Of a stretch of DNA of 64,000 bases, positions 17,853-26,417 are shown piece by piece. The stretch spans positions 372,001 to 436,000 of the forward strand of contig NZ_CP060412.1 of the NCBI RefSeq assembly GCF_014297575.1, in the 5' to 3' direction. The notes under the pieces are model-generated. The model made no database searches, was not told where the DNA came from, and saw only the letters and a program-made list of their open reading frames with translations. A program made the position numbers and the translations under genes. Each line of letters opens with the position of its first letter. Within the stretch, counting starts at the first letter, position 1. The DNA comes from Dyella telluris. Its GTDB lineage: Bacteria; Pseudomonadota; Gammaproteobacteria; Xanthomonadales; Rhodanobacteraceae.

Positions 17853-18660
17853 GTCCGCCGCCGCCGGCATCCACCCGCAGTCTGCGGCCACGCCTGCCCC
17901 CATCGCGCCCACCAAGCTGAAGGTGCGCGACCTGCACTTCTACTACAACGGTTTCCATGCGCTGAAAGGCATCAACATGGATATCCCGGAGAAGAAGGTG
18001 ACGGCCATCATCGGCCCGTCCGGTTGCGGCAAGTCCACCCTGCTGCGCATCTTCAACCGCATCTACGCGATCTACCCCAAGCTGGAAGCCAAGGGCGAGA
18101 TCATCCTGGACGAGGAGAACATCCTCGATTCGCGTTACTCCATGAACCGCCTGCGCAGCAAGGTCGGCATGGTGTTCCAGAAGCCGGTGCCGTTCCCGAT
18201 GACCATCTTCGAGAACGTGGCCTACGGCATCCGCCACCACGAGAAGCTCTCGCGCGCCGACATGGACATCCGCGTGGAGCAGGCGCTGCGCAGCGCCGCG
18301 CTGTGGGACGAAGTGAAGGACAAGCTCAAGCAGAGCGCGCTGGGTCTTTCCGGCGGCCAGCAGCAGCGACTTTGCATTGCGCGCGGTATCGCGCTGAAGC
18401 CCGAAGTGCTGCTGCTGGACGAACCGACCTCGGCGCTCGATCCGATCGCCACCGGCCGCATCGAGCAGCTGGTGGAAGAGCTCAAGAGCGAGTACACCAT
18501 CGTCATCGTCACCCATAACATGCAGCAGGCAGCCCGTTGCTCGGACCTCACCGCCTTCATGTACCTGGGCGAGCTGATCGAGTTCGACCGCACCGAGCAG
18601 ATCTTCACCAAGCCCGGCAAGAAGCAGACCGAGGATTACATCACCGGTCGCTTCGGCTAA
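17845..18660 (+). CDS. pstB: Phosphate ABC transporter ATPase PstB
   Basis: ATP-binding subunit of 271 aa that powers PstCA. Walker [10 protein letters not shown] at residues 57-65, the Q-loop in [12 protein letters not shown], signature LSGGQQQR, Walker [14 protein letters not shown] and the switch His in VTHNMQQA. GMVFQKPxPFPMTI is specific to PstB. The ATG at 17845 is preceded by AAGGTG and overlaps the pstA stop. Confidence 0.96.
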   Translation: MTESAAAGIHPQSAATPAPIAPTKLKVRDLHFYYNGFHALKGINMDIPEKKVTAIIGPSGCGKSTLLRIFNRIYAIYPKLEAKGEIILDEENILDSRYSMNRLRSKVGMVFQKPVPFPMTIFENVAYGIRHHEKLSRADMDIRVEQALRSAALWDEVKDKLKQSALGLSGGQQQRLCIARGIALKPEVLLLDEPTSALDPIATGRIEQLVEELKSEYTIVIVTHNMQQAARCSDLTAFMYLGELIEFDRTEQIFTKPGKKQTEDYITGRFG

Positions 18661-18674
18661 AACGACACGCTATT

Positions 18675-18710
18675 CCCTCTCCTCTCCGGGGAGAGGGCTA
18701 GGGTGAGGGG
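18675..18710. repeat. CCCTCTCC..GGAGAGGG dispersed repeat between pstB and phoU
   Basis: Eight-base stem CCCTCTCC / GGAGAGGG (18675-18682 with 18690-18697) followed by CTAGGGTGAGGG. This resembles the intergenic CCCTCTCC-GGGTGAGGG repeat seen in many high-G+C proteobacteria. Lying inside the operon, it may act as an mRNA-processing or stability element. Confidence 0.65.
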
Positions 18711-18747
18711 TCACGGAACCTCACCTTCCACTGATAGGGAATCCCCC

Positions 18748-19482
18748 ATGAGCGGCAGCAGCAAAGAACACATCATCAAGAGCTACGACGACGAGCTGAC
18801 CCGCCTCACCGGCGAAATCGTCCGCATGGGCGAGCTTGCGGTGAGCCAGCTGGAAGCAGCCATCGACGTGATCGACCGCCGTGACGAGCGCGCCGCGCAG
18901 CACGTGGTCAGCAACGACGACGCCATCGACCTGCTGGAGCAGGAAATCAGCCACGACGTGGTGCGCCTGCTGGCGCTGCGCGCGCCCATCGCCGGCGACC
19001 TGCGCAACGTGTTCGCGGCGCTGCGCATCGCGGCCGACATCGAACGCATCGGCGACTACGCCGCCAACGTGGCCAAGCGCTCCATCCCGCTGTCCATGGT
19101 CGCCCCCATTGCACCGACCAACGGCCTGGGCTATCTGGCCGAACTGGCCGCGAAGGAAGTGCGTGACGTGCTGATGGCCTATCGCGACCGTGATGCCGAG
19201 CGCGCCTACCAGGTGTGGAAGGAAGACGCAGAGCTGGACGAAGCCTATACCGGCTACTTCCGCCAGCTGCTCACCTACATGATGGAAGACCCGCGCAACA
19301 TCACGCCGTGCACGCACCTGCTGTTCATGGCCAAGAACATCGAGCGCATCGGCGACCACGCCACCAACATCGCCGAAAGCATCTGGTACCAGGTGAACGG
19401 CGAGCCGCTGACCGCCCAGCGCGCCAAGCGCGATTTCACCTCGAATCCGGAACCGACCAAGCTCGGTCACAAGCAGGACTGA
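18748..19482 (+). CDS. phoU: Phosphate signaling regulator PhoU
   Basis: Cytoplasmic helical-bundle protein of 244 aa that links Pst transporter status to PhoR and represses the Pho regulon in phosphate excess. The two PhoU repeats each carry the metal-binding E/D-xxx-D pattern in ...AADIERIGDYAANVAKR (first) and ...AKNIERIGDHATNIAE (second), both intact. The ATG at 18748 begins MSGSSKEHI. It is last in the pst operon, 87 bases after pstB with a dispersed repeat between. Confidence 0.95.
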   Translation: MSGSSKEHIIKSYDDELTRLTGEIVRMGELAVSQLEAAIDVIDRRDERAAQHVVSNDDAIDLLEQEISHDVVRLLALRAPIAGDLRNVFAALRIAADIERIGDYAANVAKRSIPLSMVAPIAPTNGLGYLAELAAKEVRDVLMAYRDRDAERAYQVWKEDAELDEAYTGYFRQLLTYMMEDPRNITPCTHLLFMAKNIERIGDHATNIAESIWYQVNGEPLTAQRAKRDFTSNPEPTKLGHKQD

Positions 19483-19493
19483 CAAAGCCTCCT

Positions 19494-19560
19494 GTAGGAG
19501 CGCACTTGTGCGCGACCGGTGCTGCCTCGGCGCCGCGGTCGCGCACAAGTGCGCTCCTAC
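19494..19560. repeat. GTAGGAGCGCAC inverted repeat (REP-like)
   Basis: Two arms, 19494-19519 and 19536-19560, nearly perfect inverted copies of GTAGGAGCGCACTTGTGCGC..., separated by a short loop. It lies between convergent phoU and gdx, so it could serve as a bidirectional stem-loop. Related copies are at 59535-59604 and 60461-60543. Confidence 0.85.
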
Positions 19561-19577
19561 CGATGGAGAATCCCGGT

Positions 19578-19901
19578 TTAGTGCGCGCCGCCGGCGAGCT
19601 TCAGCCCCACCATGCCCAGCACCACCAGCCCCACGCAGGCCAGCTGCAAGGGCGAGGCCGAATCGCCGAACAGTACGATGCCGAGAATGACGGCACCCAC
19701 CGCACCGATGCCCGTCCAGATCGCGTAGGCGGTGCCAATGGGCAACGTCTTCACCGCCATGGCCAGCAATACGACACTGGCCGTCATGGCCGAGCCCGTG
19801 ATCACGCTGGGCCACAGGCGGGTGAAACCTTCGGTGTACTTGAGCCCCACCGCCCACACGATTTCGAGCAGGCCGGCGAGTACGAGATAGATCCAGGGCA
19901 T
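19578..19901 (-). CDS. gdx: Guanidinium exporter Gdx (SugE-type SMR transporter)
   Basis: Small multidrug resistance family protein of 107 aa with four hydrophobic helices. The membrane-embedded Glu is in [18 protein letters not shown]; WAxGLKYTxGFTRLxPS is the signature separating the Gdx/SugE guanidinium exporters from EmrE-type drug pumps. It exchanges guanidinium for protons, probably as a dual-topology dimer. AGAGGAG lies just before the ATG at 19901. A guanidine-II riboswitch sits 20 bases upstream, which independently supports the substrate assignment. Confidence 0.93.
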   Translation of the reverse strand: MPWIYLVLAGLLEIVWAVGLKYTEGFTRLWPSVITGSAMTASVVLLAMAVKTLPIGTAYAIWTGIGAVGAVILGIVLFGDSASPLQLACVGLVVLGMVGLKLAGGAH

Positions 19902-19921
19902 GACGCACTCCTCTGGAAGAA

Positions 19922-19970
19922 GAGCAGGGTCGTCCCCGCGGAAACGGATGCTGACGGGGTCGTCCCCGCA
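19922..19970 (-). ncRNA. Guanidine-II (mini-ykkC) riboswitch controlling gdx
   Basis: Read on the minus strand: two adjacent GC-rich hairpins, each capped by the tetraloop ACGA. Hairpin 1 is ACGGGGTCGTCCCCGC on the plus strand (19954-19969); hairpin 2 is GAGCAGGGTCGTCCCCGC (19922-19939). Two stems with ACGR loops joined by a short linker and placed just before a purine-rich ribosome-binding site are the definition of mini-ykkC. Guanidine binding is expected to expose the gdx ribosome-binding site. The gene context (gdx) fits the known regulon. Confidence 0.9.
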
Positions 19971-20028
19971 GACTGGCCCCGTTGCGGGACCAGTCCAGCC
20001 ATTTTACGGATGCCGCCTGAACCCCGTG

Positions 20029-20316
20029 TCAGGAGGCGATCTTGCTGCCCAGCTCGCGCGCATCGCGGCGTGCACGGCGCGAATGCACGATGCCGTAGAC
20101 ACCGATGATGACCCAGGCCACCTGCATCAGGAACGCCGGCCAGTTCATCGCCGTGCCAAACACCAGCGACAGGATCACGCCCAGCGCGCCCAGCACGTTC
20201 ATCAGCTGGTACGCCAGGCCGTTGCCGTGAAGCTTGTGGGCTTGCAGCAGCAGGAAGGCCAACAGCACCAGTGCCACGCCGATGTAGCCGGCCCAGTCAT
20301 GCCACAAGAATGTCAT
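20029..20316 (-). CDS. CBU_0592-type small membrane protein
   Basis: 95 aa with three predicted membrane helices (about 8-25, 36-53, 58-77) and a basic Arg-rich C-terminal tail. It begins with WAGYIGVALVLLAFLLLQ and resembles the CBU_0592-like family of unknown function. Its start overlaps the rlmB stop (ATGA), so it is the last gene of rnr-rlmB. A regulatory or structural role is unknown. Confidence 0.75.
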   Translation of the reverse strand: MTFLWHDWAGYIGVALVLLAFLLLQAHKLHGNGLAYQLMNVLGALGVILSLVFGTAMNWPAFLMQVAWVIIGVYGIVHSRRARRDARELGSKIAS

Positions 20317-21059
20317 CGCTTCTCACTCCTTTGTCGCAATGCCTCGAACAGGACGATGCCCGTGGCCACGGACACATTCAGGCTCTCCATGACGCCCGGC
20401 ATGGGGATCTGCGCCACGAAATCACAGGTTTCGCGCGTCAGGCGACGCATGCCCTCGCCTTCGCTGCCCAGCACCAGGGCCACCGGGCCGCACATGTCGA
20501 TGCTGTAGATCGAGGTGTCCGTATCACCGGCCAACCCGGTGATCCATACGCCGGCGTCCTTGAGCGTGCGCAGCGCACGCGCGAGGTTGGTGGCGGCGAT
20601 CAACGGCACGCGATCCGCGCCACCGGCCGAAGCACGCCGCACCACCGGCGTCAGGCCGACAGCACGATCCTTCGGCACGATGACCATGGTCGCACCAGCC
20701 GCTGCCGCGCTACGCAGGCATGCGCCGAGGTTGTGCGGGTCGGTCACGCCATCCAGCACCAGCACCAGTGCATTCTGGCCGGCCGCTTCGAGCAGGCGCT
20801 CAATATCGTTCTCCGAGCCCATCGGCGGTGCCTCGTAACGCGCCACCACGCCCTGATGCCGTGCCTCGCCCGAGACGCGATCCAGCTCATCACGTGGACG
20901 GTGATGCACGGGGATGTTCAGGGCCTTGGCCCGCGTCGCCAGCTCCTGCACGCGCGCGTTGCGCTGGCCCTGCTCGACCAGCACCTCACGTACGCGCGAC
21001 GCGTCATTGCTCAGCGCGCCCTCGACGGGGTTGATACCGACGATCCAACTGTCACTCAT
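20313..21059 (-). CDS. rlmB: 23S rRNA (guanosine-2251-2'-O)-methyltransferase RlmB
   Basis: SPOUT-class RNA methyltransferase of 248 aa. The N-terminal L30e-like substrate-binding domain is about residues 5-80; the trefoil-knot catalytic domain has motif 1 TDPHNLGACLR, motif 2 LVLGSEGEGM and motif 3 IPMPGVMESLNVSVA. It modifies G2251 in the peptidyl-transferase P loop. It overlaps the 3' end of rnr by four bases, the classic rnr-rlmB pair. Confidence 0.95.
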   Translation of the reverse strand: MSDSWIVGINPVEGALSNDASRVREVLVEQGQRNARVQELATRAKALNIPVHHRPRDELDRVSGEARHQGVVARYEAPPMGSENDIERLLEAAGQNALVLVLDGVTDPHNLGACLRSAAAAGATMVIVPKDRAVGLTPVVRRASAGGADRVPLIAATNLARALRTLKDAGVWITGLAGDTDTSIYSIDMCGPVALVLGSEGEGMRRLTRETCDFVAQIPMPGVMESLNVSVATGIVLFEALRQRSEKR

Positions 21060-23698
21060 CGTTTGCTCTTCTTCTTTCCAGCTTTCTTGACGTGTGCGGT
21101 GACCTTGTCCGCTGCCTTGGCCTTCTTGCCCGTAGCCGCGCGCTTGACCTTGCCGAAGGCTTCCTTGGCAGCGGCCTTCGCCTTGGAGAACGGGCTGGCG
21201 CTTACCTTGGCCTTGCCACCCGTGGCAGCCTTGCGTTCGATGGGGGGCAATGGCGGCAGGGACACCGCGGGGCCGGCATTATCGCGCGCCGCAGGGCGTT
21301 CCGTCCCCTTGCTGCTGTCCTTGCGGGTCTTGGGCAGCGAATAACGCTCGCCGGCCGCGGCATAGTCATAGCGACGCTCGGTACGCGGCGGCACGAAACC
21401 GCCTTCCTTGCGCGGCGCCACCAGGCGGAAGTCGATCTTGCGGTCTTCCAGGCTGGCGCGCAGCACCTGGATGCGCACGTGGTCGCCCAGGCGGAACTGC
21501 ATGCCGCTGCGCTCGCCCTTCAGCAGGTGACGCACCGGGTCGAAGTGGTAGTAGTCGTTCGAGAGCTGGCTGATGTGCACCAGGCCCGACACCTTCGAGT
21601 CGTCCAGCTCCACGAACAGGCCGAACGAAGTGACGCCGGTAACGGTGCCGTCGAACTCGCTGCCCACGTGCTTGGACATCCACGCGCACTTGAAGCGCTC
21701 GTCCACGTCGCGCTCGGCTTCTTCTGCACGGCGCTCGCGCTGCGAGCAATGCACGGCCATGGCCGCCATTTCGCTGGCGCTGTAGTTGTAGGCGGACGGT
21801 TTGCCACCCGTGAGGGCATAGCGGATCGCGCGATGCACCAGCAGGTCCGGATAGCGGCGGATCGGCGAGGTAAAGTGCGCGTACGCCTCCAGCGCCAGGC
21901 CGAAATGGCCGCGGTTGTCGGGCTGGTAGGCCGCCATGCTCTGCGAACGCAGCAGCACGGACTGGATCAGCTCGCGCTCGGGGCGATCGTGCACCAGCCG
22001 CAGGATGTCCGCGTAGTCGCCCGGCGTCACCTCCTCCACCGGCGGCATGCGCAGCTTGAACTCGCGCAGGAACTGCTGCAGGTCTTCGTACTTCTCGGCC
22101 GGCGGCGGTTCGTGGGCACGGAACAGCGCCGGGATCTTCTTCTTTTCCAGGAACAGTGCCGCCTGCACGTTGGCGGCGATCATGCATTCCTCGATCAGCT
22201 TGTGCGCGTCGTTGCGTTCGGTGGCGCCAGCCGATTCCACTTCGCCGCGCTGGTCGAGGCGGAACTTCACCTCGGGCGTTTCGAAGTCGATGGCACCGCG
22301 GCGCTTGCGCTGCTCCGCCATGAGCTTGTAGAGGCCGTGCAGGTGCTCGACCTGCGGCAGCACGTCAGCCAGCTCGTGGCGCGCGTCCGCATCGTTGAGG
22401 CCAATGGCCTGCCACACGCGGTCGTAGGTGAGGCGCGCGTGGGAGCGCATCACCGCGTTGTAGAACTTGGACTTGGTCACCTCGCCCTGCGCGTCGACCA
22501 CCATGTCGCACACCATGCACAGGCGTTCAACCTTGGGGTTCAACGAGCAGATGCCGTTGGAAAGCGTCTCCGGCAGCATCGGCACGACGAAGCCCGGGAA
22601 ATAGGTGGAGGTGCTGCGCTCGAAGGCTTCCTTGTCCAGCGCGGAGCCCACCTTGACGTAGTGCGACACGTCGGCGATGGCTACTACTAGCCGGTAGCCG
22701 CCGCCACGCTTGGGTTCGGCGTACACCGCATCGTCGAAGTCGCGTGCGTCGGCACCGTCGATGGTCACCAGCGGCAGCGCGCGCAGATCCACCCTGCCCT
22801 CGCGCTCCTCGGCGGTGACCTGCGGCTCAACCTGCGCGGCATCGCGCGTCACCGCGTCGGGCCAGTCGTGCGGCAGGTCGTGACTGGCGATGGCCATTTC
22901 CACCAGCAACGACGGCTGCAGGCGCTCGCCCAGTACGGCGCGGATGGCGCCCAGCGGGCCGCGGTGCGGCGTCGGCGGGTCGGTGATCTCGGCCACCACG
23001 ATCTGGCCGGAGCGCGCGCCCATGTCCTTGCCGGGCACGATCATCACGTCTTGATGCACGCGGCGATCGTCCGGGGCGACCAGGGTCACGCCGTTCTCGA
23101 TCACCACGCGCCCCACCAGCCGCGGCGAGCGTCGCTGCAGCACTTCGACGATGGCGCCCTGTTTGCGGCCACGGCGGTCGATGCCGACCACGCTGGCGAG
23201 CACGCGGTCACCGTGCAGCACGGCGCGCATCTGCTGGGGGGAAAGATAGAGGTCGTCGCCGCCGCCATCCGGGCGCAGGAAGCCGTAGCCCTCGGCATTG
23301 GCCAGCACCACGCCCTGGATCAGGTCCAGCTTCTGCGCCGGCGCATAGCCGCCACGACGCCCCAGCAGCAGCTGGCCGTCGCGCACCATCGCGCCCAGTC
23401 GCTTGCGCAGGGCATTGAGTTCGTATTCGTCATGCAGAGACAGCGCTTCGGCAATGCGGGCCTCGGTCAATAGTTCGCCACGCTCTTCGAGCAGCGCGAG
23501 GATCGCCTCGCGGCTGGGGATGGGCCGCTCGTAGCGCTGTGCCTCACGCTCGGCGTGGGGATCATCCAGCACGCCCACGGCCGGTCGCTGTCGCGACGGA
23601 TCGAGCGTCGCACGCCTGGGACGGGCATTGCCGCCCTTCGGCGGCTTCGGGCCCCGCGTGGCTTCCTGCTTGTTGCGCGGTTCTTTCTTTTTGGTCAC
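21056..23698 (-). CDS. rnr: Ribonuclease R
   Basis: Processive 3'-5' exoribonuclease of about 880 aa that degrades structured RNA and takes part in quality control. Domains in order: a basic N-terminal extension, a helix-turn-helix (about residues 40-110), two cold-shock domains, the RNB catalytic domain with the Asp cluster IDGADARDFDDAV, an S1 domain (VTGVTSFGLFVEL) and a Lys/Ala-rich C-terminal tail typical of RNase R. The GTG at 23698 (VTKKKEP) has AAAGG at good spacing. The frame stays open to a TTG at 23794, but that lies beside the promoter of the divergent tRNA gene, so the shorter form is preferred. Confidence 0.92.
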   Translation of the reverse strand: MTKKKEPRNKQEATRGPKPPKGGNARPRRATLDPSRQRPAVGVLDDPHAEREAQRYERPIPSREAILALLEERGELLTEARIAEALSLHDEYELNALRKRLGAMVRDGQLLLGRRGGYAPAQKLDLIQGVVLANAEGYGFLRPDGGGDDLYLSPQQMRAVLHGDRVLASVVGIDRRGRKQGAIVEVLQRRSPRLVGRVVIENGVTLVAPDDRRVHQDVMIVPGKDMGARSGQIVVAEITDPPTPHRGPLGAIRAVLGERLQPSLLVEMAIASHDLPHDWPDAVTRDAAQVEPQVTAEEREGRVDLRALPLVTIDGADARDFDDAVYAEPKRGGGYRLVVAIADVSHYVKVGSALDKEAFERSTSTYFPGFVVPMLPETLSNGICSLNPKVERLCMVCDMVVDAQGEVTKSKFYNAVMRSHARLTYDRVWQAIGLNDADARHELADVLPQVEHLHGLYKLMAEQRKRRGAIDFETPEVKFRLDQRGEVESAGATERNDAHKLIEECMIAANVQAALFLEKKKIPALFRAHEPPPAEKYEDLQQFLREFKLRMPPVEEVTPGDYADILRLVHDRPERELIQSVLLRSQSMAAYQPDNRGHFGLALEAYAHFTSPIRRYPDLLVHRAIRYALTGGKPSAYNYSASEMAAMAVHCSQRERRAEEAERDVDERFKCAWMSKHVGSEFDGTVTGVTSFGLFVELDDSKVSGLVHISQLSNDYYHFDPVRHLLKGERSGMQFRLGDHVRIQVLRASLEDRKIDFRLVAPRKEGGFVPPRTERRYDYAAAGERYSLPKTRKDSSKGTERPAARDNAGPAVSLPPLPPIERKAATGGKAKVSASPFSKAKAAAKEAFGKVKRAATGKKAKAADKVTAHVKKAGKKKSKR

Positions 23699-23787
23699 TT
23701 CCTTGCCTTTGCTTGGTTTCTTGCCTGGTTTATCGGGAACCCGGACCGCGCGAAAGGCGATCCGGAAAAAATTTTTGTGAAGAATAG

Positions 23788-23816
23788 TTGACAACCTACC
23801 AACACATGCCTAATCT
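23788..23816 (+). promoter_or_regulatory. Sigma-70 promoter of tRNA-Leu
   Basis: TTGACA (23788-23793, perfect -35), a 17-base spacer and TAATCT (23811-23816, -10), with the tRNA starting 40 bases downstream. Both strength and spacing suit a stable-RNA promoter. Confidence 0.8.
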
Positions 23817-23855
23817 ACGCGGCTCACGCAGACCACTTTGCGAAGCGTGACACCT

Positions 23856-23940
<85 letters not shown>

Positions 23941-23950
23941 ATTATAGAAG

Positions 23951-23979
23951 AAGCCCGCAGCGATGCGGGCTTTTTCGTT
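23951..23979 (+). terminator. Terminator of tRNA-Leu
   Basis: Stem AGCCCGCA / TGCGGGCT followed by TTTTTCGTTT, 11 bases after the tRNA. Confidence 0.9.
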
Positions 23980-24019
23980 TCCAGCATTTACGTATCGCCA
24001 GACTGTTTCGCCACGCGTG

Positions 24020-25582
24020 TCATCCCGCCACGCGCAGCGCGTTGAGTCCTCCCGTCAGCGAATACACGCTGCGCATGCCTTCGCCGCGCAGCAGCCGTGC
24101 GGCGTGACCGCTACGGCGACCGCTGGCGCACACCAGCAGGTAACGACCTTCCGCGAATTCAACCGCGCGCTCGCCCACCTGCGCGGACGGCACGTGCAAC
24201 ACCGCCATGACCGGCATCGGGTCAGTGGCCAGCTCCTCCGCTTCGCGCACGTCCACCACGAGATAGCCGGCGGCCACGGCATCTTCCAGGCGATCGAACA
24301 CCAGGTCGATGTCGTCTTCCTCGATGGAGCGGGCCAGCGCCTGTCGCGCCACCTCGATGCATCCACCGCGTTCGGCGCAGCCATGCGCTGCGTCGATCGG
24401 CAGGTGCTGAATGGTCAGGTCGATCAGGTTCACCAACGACAGCGCGTGCGCGTTGGGCTGCGGCAGCCCCAGCAGCACCTTCAGCGCCTCGGTGGCCTGC
24501 ATGGCGCCCAGCACGCCGGGCACGGGCCCGAGCACGCCATTGAGCACGCAACTGCCCACGGCTTCCGGCGCGGGCTCCTGCGGCCACAGGCAGCGCAGGC
24601 ATGGCATGCCGGGCCGGGCGGCGATGAACTGCAGCTGCCCTTCGTACTGGTAGATGCTGGCAAGGATCAGCGGCGTGCCACTGAGCACGGCCGCGTCACT
24701 GCTCAGATAGCGACTGCGCATGTCGTCCGTGCATTCCACCACCAGGTCGAACTGGCGGAACACTTCGACTGCGTTGCCCGCGTTCAGCGGTTCCTTCCAC
24801 GCCTGCACCTGGACGGTCGGGTTGAGCGCCGCCACGCGGCGCGATGCCAGCTCGGCCTTGTAGCCGCCAATATCGCGCGCGTCGTACATCGTCTGCCGGT
24901 GCAGGTTGCTGGCGTCGAGACGATCGCCGTCCACGATGCCCAGCGTGCCTACACCCGCGCCCGCGAGATAGCTGATCACCGGACAGCCCAGCCCACCCGC
25001 GCCGATCACCAGCACGCGCGAAGCGGAAAGCTTCGCCTGCCCCGCCTCACCCACTTCCCGCAGGCGCATCTGCCGCGAGTAATCGGGAACGAAGGGTTCC
25101 ACGTGTGCGTGGTGCTGATGATCGTGATGGTGGTGGTGACCTTCGTGTTCGTGCTCGCGATAGACATGCGTGCAGGCCACCCAGTCCGACTCGCCGGTGA
25201 CGTAGTGCTCTTTTTTCCAGATCGGCAGGCGATGCTTGATCTCGTCGATGATGTAGCGGCAGGCGCGGAACGCTTCGTCGCGATGCGGCGCGGATGCGCC
25301 GACCCATACCGCCATGTCGCCGATCTTCAGGTCACCCGTGCGATGCACGCAGCGTGCATCGGTGACGCCGTAGCGTTCGATGGCCTCGGCCACGATGCGA
25401 TCACCTTCGACCATCGCCAGCTCGGCATAGGCTTCGTAGGAAAGCCCGTCGACTTCGCGACCTTCGTTGCTGTTGCGCACCCAGCCCTCGAACGCGCAGT
25501 AACCGCCACTGGACGCGTGGCGCAGCCGCTCGCGCTGGGCCGCCAGGTCAACCGGTACAGCAGAGAGTTCGAAGTGGCTCAT
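24020..25582 (-). CDS. MoaE-MoeB-rhodanese fusion (molybdopterin synthase / MoaD adenylyltransferase)
   Basis: 520 aa with three activities of molybdopterin dithiolene formation in one chain. Residues 1-145: MoaE (large subunit of MPT synthase), with the active-site Lys in PIWKKEHY. About 146-163: a His/Asp/Glu-rich linker. About 165-395: a ThiF/MoeB E1-like domain, with nucleotide loop GAGGLGCP, DASNLHRQ and one zinc CxxC (CLRC); the second zinc pair is replaced by C-x5-C (CAERGGC). About 400-520: rhodanese, with active-site loop CASGRRSGH. It should adenylate the MoaD C terminus, relay sulfur and complete the MPT synthase. It overlaps moaD by four bases and is the last gene of the molybdenum operon. 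Confidence 0.92.
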   Translation of the reverse strand: MSHFELSAVPVDLAAQRERLRHASSGGYCAFEGWVRNSNEGREVDGLSYEAYAELAMVEGDRIVAEAIERYGVTDARCVHRTGDLKIGDMAVWVGASAPHRDEAFRACRYIIDEIKHRLPIWKKEHYVTGESDWVACTHVYREHEHEGHHHHHDHQHHAHVEPFVPDYSRQMRLREVGEAGQAKLSASRVLVIGAGGLGCPVISYLAGAGVGTLGIVDGDRLDASNLHRQTMYDARDIGGYKAELASRRVAALNPTVQVQAWKEPLNAGNAVEVFRQFDLVVECTDDMRSRYLSSDAAVLSGTPLILASIYQYEGQLQFIAARPGMPCLRCLWPQEPAPEAVGSCVLNGVLGPVPGVLGAMQATEALKVLLGLPQPNAHALSLVNLIDLTIQHLPIDAAHGCAERGGCIEVARQALARSIEEDDIDLVFDRLEDAVAAGYLVVDVREAEELATDPMPVMAVLHVPSAQVGERAVEFAEGRYLLVCASGRRSGHAARLLRGEGMRSVYSLTGGLNALRVAG

Positions 25583-25821
25583 CCGCCGGCCACCGGTGGA
25601 ATGAAGACGATGGTGTCACCGTCGCTCAGCGCGCGATCCCACGGGCTGAACTGGGTATTCACGGCGACCTTCAAGGCATCGGCCATCAGCGAGAACCCGT
25701 GCGTGGCGCGCAGTTCTTCATAGAGGTCGCGCAAGGACGTTGCCGATGTGACCACCTGTTCGCCGCTTACGCCGGCTTGCTCGCGCAGCTGCGCGTAGTA
25801 CTGAAGATTCACCACCGTCAT
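25579..25821 (-). CDS. moaD: Molybdopterin synthase sulfur carrier subunit MoaD
   Basis: 80-aa ubiquitin-fold sulfur carrier ending in the required Gly-Gly (PPVAGG), which is adenylated and thiocarboxylated. The conserved IVFIPPVAGG end and the length fit MoaD. The ATG at 25821 overlaps the mobA stop; the 3' end overlaps the fused moaE-moeB gene. Confidence 0.94.
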   Translation of the reverse strand: MTVVNLQYYAQLREQAGVSGEQVVTSATSLRDLYEELRATHGFSLMADALKVAVNTQFSPWDRALSDGDTIVFIPPVAGG

Positions 25822-26417
25822 GCCAATGACTCCAGGCGTTGTTGCATGGCTTCGCGCTCCTCGGGGGTGTTCACGTTGTCCAGCGCATCGCCGGGCGCGG
25901 GCAGCAGCTTGATGCGGGACTGGATGAGTGCCTTGCGCGGGCAGTAGCTGCCATCCTGATAGCGCTGCAGCAGCCGCGCATGGCTGGACGGTTCCCATAT
26001 CGCACAGAGCGGCTCCGGCAGGCCGTCGTGGTTGCTGGTGAACACGGTGGCATCGGCCTGCGGGTCGCGTGCATCGATCAATTGGCGCAGCGTGCCGCTG
26101 TCCAGCAGCGGCAGGTCGCACGCCAGCACCAGCCACGCCGCGTCAGGGTGTCGAGCCTGTGCGGAAAGGATGCCGGCAGCGGGGCCGATGGCATCATAGG
26201 TGTCCACGATCTGCGGCAGGCCGGCACGCAGCGGGTCATCACGCTGGCTGTCGCGCACGGAAACAAAGGCACGTTCGGTCACCGCCTCCAGCAGGCGCCA
26301 TGCACGCAGCAGCTGGGGTTCGCCGCGATAGGCAAGTATGGCCTTGTCCTGGCGCATGCGCTGGCTGGCGCCGCCACTCAGCAGCAAGCCGTACAACGGA
26401 GTAGGTGCCTGACTCAT
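25818..26417 (-). CDS. mobA: Molybdenum cofactor guanylyltransferase MobA
   Basis: 199 aa, transferring GMP to molybdopterin to make the bis-MGD cofactor used by NapA. The N-terminal nucleotide-binding signature LLLSGGASQRMRQDKA (residues about 10-25) is intact, as is the metal-binding LACDLPLL motif. It overlaps moaC upstream and moaD downstream by four bases. Supplying MGD fits the nearby NapA and FdhD genes. Confidence 0.93.
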   Translation of the reverse strand: MSQAPTPLYGLLLSGGASQRMRQDKAILAYRGEPQLLRAWRLLEAVTERAFVSVRDSQRDDPLRAGLPQIVDTYDAIGPAAGILSAQARHPDAAWLVLACDLPLLDSGTLRQLIDARDPQADATVFTSNHDGLPEPLCAIWEPSSHARLLQRYQDGSYCPRKALIQSRIKLLPAPGDALDNVNTPEEREAMQQRLESLA

